A stretch of DNA of 64,000 nucleotides. It comes from Clostridia bacterium (GTDB lineage Bacteria > Bacillota > Clostridia > Oscillospirales > Acutalibacteraceae). This document shows, one piece after another, positions 59,521 through 64,000 of the stretch. The notes below the pieces were generated by a model. That model was not told where the DNA came from, did not search any database, and was given only the letters and a program-made list of their open reading frames with translations. The translations under genes and the position numbers were made by a program. The DNA lies in the NCBI GenBank assembly GCA_017410325.1, contig JAFQRA010000031.1, positions 50,544 to 114,543 of the forward strand, in the 5' to 3' direction. Numbering within the stretch: the first letter of the stretch is position 1; each line of letters starts with the position of its first letter.

Positions 59521-61284
59521 TTAACTCAATTCAAAAATAAAGGTTTGGTGTTTTTGCATATTTATTGTAAACTCATCCGTTTCAAGTTCGGGCACGTCCG
59601 CACCGAGAAGCGGTGTGATTTTATATTTTTGCGGCAGGGTGATTTTTACCTCGCCGTCATTTACAGAATGTATGCCCAAAAATCCCTCGCCGCAGTAAAT
59701 CACGTTACCGTCGGCGTTGCAGCAATGAACGCCCGACGAAACGAGGAAATTGCGAAGCTCGTCAACGCCGTAAAACGGCTTTTCTTTGCTCACCTGAAGA
59801 TAGGGCACATTCATTTTTCGGCAAAGCTCAACCGCCGCCTTACCGCTTTCGGACGGTATAGGTGCGGTGAATATTGCCGCACGGTAATTTTTCAGCACCC
59901 TTTCCGCATCCTCAACCAAACACAAATCAAAGGGAATGCCGGAATTGCCCATACGCACCCTCGTATGGTTTACGGCGTGGCAAAGCTCACTGCCTGCGGG
60001 GTTGTTAAGGTAGGCTTTTTCGTCAATGAACAAAACCGTCTGAGCTTTCGGCAAATGCTCTGTGCTTTTGTCCTTTGCATTTTCGGCAATTTCCCTCATT
60101 TCTGCCATTTCGGACATAACTAAATTGTCTTTATACCAGCCGCCCCACATATCAAACCACCATATACCCGAAGCGTTGGTAAGCTGATGCGCAAAGGCAT
60201 TGCGTATTGCAGAGAGTGAAAGCTCAGGGCTTTCGGGGCCGCACCAGACGGTTTTACCGCCGTTGCCGTCGTACAGCTCGTAAATACCGTCGCGGTATCT
60301 GCCGGGGCGGGAGTCGTGCAGCCTTTGCGTAAGGTGAGTCCTTATATCGCACTCAACAAAATACAGCTTTCCGTGCTCCTTTACGGACTTTGCGGTGAGC
60401 ATATCGCCCCAGTCAAAGCCGAGGCTGCGTTTTTCATCGTAACAGCAGGGGGAGGAGAAAAAGTCTATGTACGGCGAGCCGATAATAAGCCTCAGCCCGT
60501 GCAGGCCCCACAGCGGATTGCTTACAAAAGCGTTGTAGCCGTAGAAAACGCCTGCAACCTGCTCGCCGTTAATGTGGCTTTTGAGCACCCTTGCAAAATA
60601 CTCAACCGTTTTTGCTGCCTCTTCACAGCAGAATTCGCCGTAGCGGCTGACCCTGCTTAAATTCTCTTTGGTGAGGGTCGGTGCATCGGTTATGCCGTAT
60701 TTTTCCTTCATCCAAAGGCGGAATTTCCGCTGACCCTTTTCGGAAAACGAGCCCGAAAGGTCGTGGTGCATCCATTCCTGCGTGGTGCCGCCGCAAAGCT
60801 GGTAGCCTGCAATTCTGTCGGCATAGGAAGCCGAGCGTATGTGCGAAACGAGCTCTTTTAAAAGCAGAGCACCGTAACGCTTAAATAAATCCGAATAAAG
60901 CGATTCGCGTCTGCCAGTCGGCGTTTCAACGGTTTCATCGGGGTTGGCCTCAACCCATTTGCGTGGCATTGCTATGTTTATTCTCGGAAAAATAAACGCA
61001 TCGGGGCATTCATTAAGAATACGGTTAACCGTGCCGTCAAATTCATTATAATCGGGGCTGTCACCCTCGAAAACACCCGTTAAAAACGGCGTGAAGCCCG
61101 TAACATTGTTAATCGGCAAATCGGTAAAGGAAACATTGACGAAAAACATTCTGTATCCGCTTGCGATAAAATCGGAATATTCGGCACACTCCTCAAAATA
61201 AGCGGTGTACGCAAGCGGAGCGTGCAATTCCCCGTCAATTTTTATGTAAGGCCTTCCGTGTTGGAATTCGATTGAAGATGTCAT
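59521..61284 (-). CDS. GH42-like beta-galactosidase family protein
   Basis: A 587-residue protein without a signal peptide. The N-terminal two-thirds look like a TIM barrel (IKIDGELHAPLAYTAYFEEC, RINIAMPRKWVEANP, GYQLCGGTTQEWMHHD, LYFVECDIRTHL), then a trimerisation-like Rossmann domain (TVLFIDEKAYL to NVPYLQVSKE) and a small beta domain. This is the A-B-C order of GH42 enzymes, but family similarity is loose and the catalytic Glu pair (possibly in TTQEWMHH and FVECDI) is only suggested. It starts 4 bp after the methyltransferase stop. Confidence 0.6.
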   Translation of the reverse strand: MTSSIEFQHGRPYIKIDGELHAPLAYTAYFEECAEYSDFIASGYRMFFVNVSFTDLPINNVTGFTPFLTGVFEGDSPDYNEFDGTVNRILNECPDAFIFPRINIAMPRKWVEANPDETVETPTGRRESLYSDLFKRYGALLLKELVSHIRSASYADRIAGYQLCGGTTQEWMHHDLSGSFSEKGQRKFRLWMKEKYGITDAPTLTKENLSRVSRYGEFCCEEAAKTVEYFARVLKSHINGEQVAGVFYGYNAFVSNPLWGLHGLRLIIGSPYIDFFSSPCCYDEKRSLGFDWGDMLTAKSVKEHGKLYFVECDIRTHLTQRLHDSRPGRYRDGIYELYDGNGGKTVWCGPESPELSLSAIRNAFAHQLTNASGIWWFDMWGGWYKDNLVMSEMAEMREIAENAKDKSTEHLPKAQTVLFIDEKAYLNNPAGSELCHAVNHTRVRMGNSGIPFDLCLVEDAERVLKNYRAAIFTAPIPSESGKAAVELCRKMNVPYLQVSKEKPFYGVDELRNFLVSSGVHCCNADGNVIYCGEGFLGIHSVNDGEVKITLPQKYKITPLLGADVPELETDEFTINMQKHQTFIFELS

Positions 61285-61288
61285 TTTA

Positions 61289-62077
61289 TCACCTTGCTTT
61301 TCTCGCCAACTGCAAATCTATTGTATCGTAAATTTCTATTTTTCCGCCGTGGCGGTCAATTGCTTTTTCTATTTCGGAAAAGAATTCGCTTCGGATTTTT
61401 CCTTCAATTGCAATGTGGTCGGAATATGTGCCCAGAAGCATAACGTATTCCTTTGCAGAGAATGTCCGTGTGCGGTAAAACAGCCTGTACCGGATATCCG
61501 TAAAGCCGTACTTTTCTGCAATCAAGGCTCTGTTTCGTGCCTGCTCTTCGGTATATTCAAGCAACGGCTCACTCTTTTTGTTGTGGTACTTGTAATAGTA
61601 TTCTTCATAGATTCGGTCTATTTCTTCCGACAAAGCGGGGTTGTCCTTATCACGGTACGGGTGGTTTGCAAAGCGGGCGAAAACACCGCCGTCCTTGAGC
61701 GTATCGTAAACCTTTTTGTACCCGATTTCTTCGGGTATCCAATGAAAAGCGGAAGCAGAATAAATCAGGTCATATTTACCTCTTAAATCAATATCTTCAA
61801 ACCTTTCCGAAACCGCCGCAAAGCCGGGGTATGCTCTGAATTTGTCACGGCATATTTCGCAGAAGTTTTCACCGTAATCTATTGCAAGCAAAGCACAACC
61901 CGTTTTAAGAAACGGCAGCGTTGCCTGGCCGCCGCCTATACCAATTTCAATAACATGGCTGTTTTCATCTATTGGTGCGTATTCAAAAATTGCCCTGTAT
62001 AATTCGTCAACATAGCTCGGTCGCAGTTTTTCGTAACTGTCTGCAACAGTATCAAAAGTCCGGTTTAATTCATTCAT
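61289..62077 (-). CDS. Class I SAM-dependent methyltransferase
   Basis: A 262-residue methyltransferase. Motif I is VIEIGIGGGQATLPFL, the acidic ribose-binding position is in LLAIDYGENF, and motif IV is DLIYSASAFHWIPEE. The C-terminal half is the variable substrate-binding part and gives no clue to the substrate. It starts a leftward operon with the GH42-like, metallopeptidase and GH3 genes. Confidence 0.85.
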   Translation of the reverse strand: MNELNRTFDTVADSYEKLRPSYVDELYRAIFEYAPIDENSHVIEIGIGGGQATLPFLKTGCALLAIDYGENFCEICRDKFRAYPGFAAVSERFEDIDLRGKYDLIYSASAFHWIPEEIGYKKVYDTLKDGGVFARFANHPYRDKDNPALSEEIDRIYEEYYYKYHNKKSEPLLEYTEEQARNRALIAEKYGFTDIRYRLFYRTRTFSAKEYVMLLGTYSDHIAIEGKIRSEFFSEIEKAIDRHGGKIEIYDTIDLQLARKAR

Positions 62078-62123
62078 TAGCGTTATTCTCCCATAAGCTT
62101 AAGCATTGTCAAAGCGCTGCATT

Positions 62124-62246
62124 ACCTCCTTTTCAAAGGAGGTGGCACGGCGTAAGCCGTGACGGAGGATTGCAAAATTATATGATGATTAAATTTTAAC
62201 AAACAATCCTCAGTCACCTTCGGTGCCAGCTCCTTTAAAAAGGAGC
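62124..62246. repeat. MITE-like element with imperfect terminal inverted repeats
   Basis: Left arm 62124-62172 (CCTCCTTTTCAAAGGAGG, then TGGCACGGCG and ending GACGGAGGATTG) and right arm 62204-62246 (CAATCCTCAGTCACC to AAAAAGGAGC) are imperfect inverted copies around a 31-bp A+T-rich centre. It has no coding capacity. Elements of this look are dispersed in many Oscillospirales genomes. The right arm supplies the last codons and stop of the FlaR-like gene. Confidence 0.75.
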
Positions 62247-62738
62247 GTTTGCCAAAGACTTAAAATAGCTGTCCGCTTCTTCGTGTGAGTGTAATATTAT
62301 CACTTGTTTCTCTGTTTTGTATTTGTCAATTAGTTCGTATATTTTCGGCAACGATGTTTGAGAAAAATTCTTTATAAATACTTCAAATTCGGGGTCAAGC
62401 TCTTTTTCTATCCACGGCAGGTCATATCTTTTTTCGCTAAGCCTTTGCGTTGCACCCTGTAAGCAGATTTCAAAAGGCAAATCGAAAAGAAAAACCGTGT
62501 CGCATTGCTGTAATCTCATTTCAATCGTACGGTTATAATTACCGTCAATTATCCATTCATCGGTTGCGAAAATCTCTGCTATTCTTTCGTCAAAGTCTTC
62601 TCTTGGAATGTGCGTCTTGTCGGGCTTGTGCCATATCGCATCCAGATGATACAAAGGCAAACCTGTAATTTTGTTTAATTTTTCAGCAAAGGTTGTTTTG
62701 CCGCTACCGGGACAGCCGATTATGATTACTTTTTTCAT
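62235..62738 (-). CDS. FlaR-like P-loop kinase (adenylate-kinase-related)
   Basis: A 167-residue P-loop protein. Walker A is IIIGCPGSGKTTFAEKL. Then come LYHLDAIWHKPDKT, DEWIIDGNYNRTIEMRL and VFLFDLPFEICL, the pattern of proteins often annotated as topology modulation protein FlaR. It is probably a small-molecule or nucleotide kinase. The final codons (A P F stop) lie within the MITE-like repeat, so the original C-terminus may have been altered by its insertion. Confidence 0.82.
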   Translation of the reverse strand: MKKVIIIGCPGSGKTTFAEKLNKITGLPLYHLDAIWHKPDKTHIPREDFDERIAEIFATDEWIIDGNYNRTIEMRLQQCDTVFLFDLPFEICLQGATQRLSEKRYDLPWIEKELDPEFEVFIKNFSQTSLPKIYELIDKYKTEKQVIILHSHEEADSYFKSLANAPF

Positions 62739-62754
62739 CTTAATATTTCCTTGC

Positions 62755-63300
62755 TTACAAATACTTCTGCATATAAACCAAATTCTGATATGTACCGTCT
62801 TTTAGCTTGCACACCTTCGGCTTTACAGAAACAACCTCGAAGCCGAACTTTTCGTACAGCGCTTTTCCACGCTCGTTTCCTTCAACAAACTCAAGCTCCA
62901 TAAACTCAATGCTTCTCTTGCGTGCCTCGTTTATAAGCTCGCTGAACATTGCCGAGCCTATGCCGATGTTCCAGTAGTCTTTCAGTATTGCAATGCCGAC
63001 AAGTGCCCTGTGGGCGGTTTTGAGTTCGCTGTTAAACCTTATGTCACAGCTGCCGACAGCCATGCCGTTAATGTAGCAGGTTATAACGAGTGAGTCGGAA
63101 GAGTCACGCATTTGCTTTACCCATTCTTTTTCCCGGTCAATGCTCAAATCCCATTCTTCCGGATAGCGTGAAAAGAAATCCGTTTCGGCGCTTGTCTGAA
63201 TAGCATTGTTGAGCAGCATTTCAGCGTCTTCAATTTCGGGCGTTTTAAGCACCGCATTAACGTCGTTTTTAAATGTGATTTTCTTTTCTTCAAATATCAT
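62755..63300 (-). CDS. GNAT-family N-acetyltransferase
   Basis: A 181-residue acetyltransferase of the RimJ/RimL style. Motif A, AILKDYWNIGIGSAMFSELI, with the acetyl-CoA pyrophosphate-binding IGIGSA turn, is followed by FVEGNERGKALYEKFGFEVV. The substrate cannot be predicted. The start overlaps the GrpB-like gene's stop by 4 bp. Confidence 0.88.
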   Translation of the reverse strand: MIFEEKKITFKNDVNAVLKTPEIEDAEMLLNNAIQTSAETDFFSRYPEEWDLSIDREKEWVKQMRDSSDSLVITCYINGMAVGSCDIRFNSELKTAHRALVGIAILKDYWNIGIGSAMFSELINEARKRSIEFMELEFVEGNERGKALYEKFGFEVVSVKPKVCKLKDGTYQNLVYMQKYL

Positions 63301-63821
63301 TTCGTGTCTTCCTCCAACCGTATTTTTCTGTAAATTTCCTCAATGCAAGGGGCTTTATATTTGATATAATCATCAATGCTGTCGGGGAAAATTCTTGCCC
63401 CTTCTTCCTTTATCCTGCTGTATTCTGTTACGGCTTCGGGGTGGTTGCGTAAATAATCTCTGAACGCAATGTGTCGGCGAAGCTCTGCCGAAAATTCGGG
63501 GCAGACGTATAAATGGTGCACGGGCAATTCCGTTTTGCCCTTGTAATCAAAGGCTTCCCTGTCTTTTATTCCGAGGCCGCCTTCGTGTATATAGCCGAGT
63601 GCGGCAAGGCTTTCAACAACTTTGCTAAACACGGAATAATCCTTGATAACAATATCTATGTCAATAATCGGTTTGGCGGAAAGCCCCTCAACCGACGTGC
63701 TTCCGACGTGCTCAATGCCGACGGCGGTATCTTTTACAGCCGTTAAAAGATACTGTTTTATAATCTCAAAATCGTTTTTCCATTGTCCGTCATACGGAAC
63801 AACAATAACCTTTTTCGCCAT
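63297..63821 (-). CDS. GrpB-family (UPF0157) nucleotidyltransferase-like protein
   Basis: A 174-residue protein. The start at 63821 (MAKKVIVVPYDGQW) follows GGAC; an upstream frame runs into the palindromic repeats and is rejected. GIEHVGSTSVEGLSAKPIID, then IDIVIK is the GrpB signature, with a GS-x-DxD nucleotidyltransferase-type site. HHLYVCPEFSAELRRHIAFR, then DYLRNHPE completes the pattern. Function unknown for most members. Confidence 0.9.
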   Translation of the reverse strand: MAKKVIVVPYDGQWKNDFEIIKQYLLTAVKDTAVGIEHVGSTSVEGLSAKPIIDIDIVIKDYSVFSKVVESLAALGYIHEGGLGIKDREAFDYKGKTELPVHHLYVCPEFSAELRRHIAFRDYLRNHPEAVTEYSRIKEEGARIFPDSIDDYIKYKAPCIEEIYRKIRLEEDTK

Positions 63822-63884
63822 TGTACAAACGTCCTTTCTCAAATAACAGTTTGTCGAGCTCTTTATCAATGTAAAATTGGTTAT

Positions 63885-63980
63885 CAACCGTAGGGGACGG
63901 CGTCCTCGACGTCCCTTTGTAAAATGTAATATCAATTTTACGGTGAGCTGTAGGGGAGGGGCTCTGTCCCCTCCCGTTAC
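63885..63980. repeat. Two GC-rich palindromic repeat units
   Basis: Unit 1 (63890-63915) begins GTAGGGGACGGCGTCC and closes with CGTCCC. Unit 2 (63950-63975) has GGGAGGGG-CTCTGT-CCCCTCCC. Both start GTAGGGGA and lie about 60 bp apart, with related A+T-rich sequence before each. They look like the dispersed GTAGGGG repeats of intergenic Clostridia DNA. Confidence 0.6.
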
Positions 63981-64000
63981 GCGACCGATATATCAATGTC

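Noticed and set aside
63790-63996. 68-codon minus-strand frame at the window end
   Set aside because: Built largely from the palindromic repeat units; the GrpB-like start at 63821 has a ribosome site.

Overview
The window looks like chromosomal DNA of a gut-type member of the Clostridia (Bacillota), most likely Oscillospirales/Ruminococcus-like. This is inferred from gene content (NiaR, RNase M5, a B12-controlled ECF-transporter S component, BspA-type leucine-rich-repeat proteins, many cytoplasmic glycosidases), strong AGGAGG-type ribosome sites and tightly packed operons. No rRNA, tRNA or CRISPR array was seen.

Layout. 1-2127: end of nadB, then nadC and the niacin-responsive repressor niaR. 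2330-13293: a glycerophosphodiesterase-like protein, a polygalacturonase-like beta-helix protein, a ceramidase-like protein, a secreted protein with two metallophosphoesterase domains, a GPH-type sugar symporter and an NhaC-type antiporter. 13387-36851: a low-molecular-weight phosphatase gene interrupted by an integrated element (below). 36882-38110: a predicted B12 uptake operon with its riboswitch. 38222-51396: a secreted subtilase and a housekeeping block (nucleotidyltransferase, cupin, alaS, HIT, phosphoribosyltransferase, ComEC-like, holA, rnmV, ispD, ispF, a DUF5685-type protein, a J-like protein, a membrane protein). 51429-54923: an oxidoreductase / sugar kinase / GH4 operon. 55035-63821: an AAA/DUF4143 ATPase, a GH3 enzyme, a zinc-protease-like protein, a GH42-like protein, and small enzymes (methyltransferase, FlaR-like kinase, GNAT, GrpB). 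Short palindromic repeats end the window.

The central find is a 23-kb integrative element, about 13810 to 36833. Its two ends carry the same 21 bp, which is exactly seven codons (V C H G N I C) of the catalytic P-loop of the phosphatase. The right end keeps the orphaned host start of that gene (RBS, ATG and 13 codons). The left end supplies a replacement start, so the gene stays open but with an element-derived 5' end. Inside each end are helically phased TGGTGTA repeats that look like integrase arm sites, next to a Tn916-type integrase and excisionase. A rolling-circle-type replication protein and an XRE regulator complete the core. No relaxase or type IV secretion genes were seen.

The element's cargo is an unusual regulatory and surface system. 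Two divergent paralogous genes each encode an ECF sigma factor fused to a membrane segment, a long Thr/Pro-rich stalk and a small C-terminal beta domain. Each heads an operon of secreted BspA-type leucine-rich-repeat proteins. The leftward sigma gene has a textbook ECF-type promoter (TGAAAC-N16-CGTC), and a second (TGAACC-N16-CGTC) lies before the small ORF and BspA genes that follow. A secreted esterase and a hipBA toxin-antitoxin pair with an operator-like palindrome over its -10 box complete the cargo. The proposal that these are membrane-tethered sigma factors sensing the cell surface and driving adhesin-like genes is inference; the architecture itself is read directly from the sequence.
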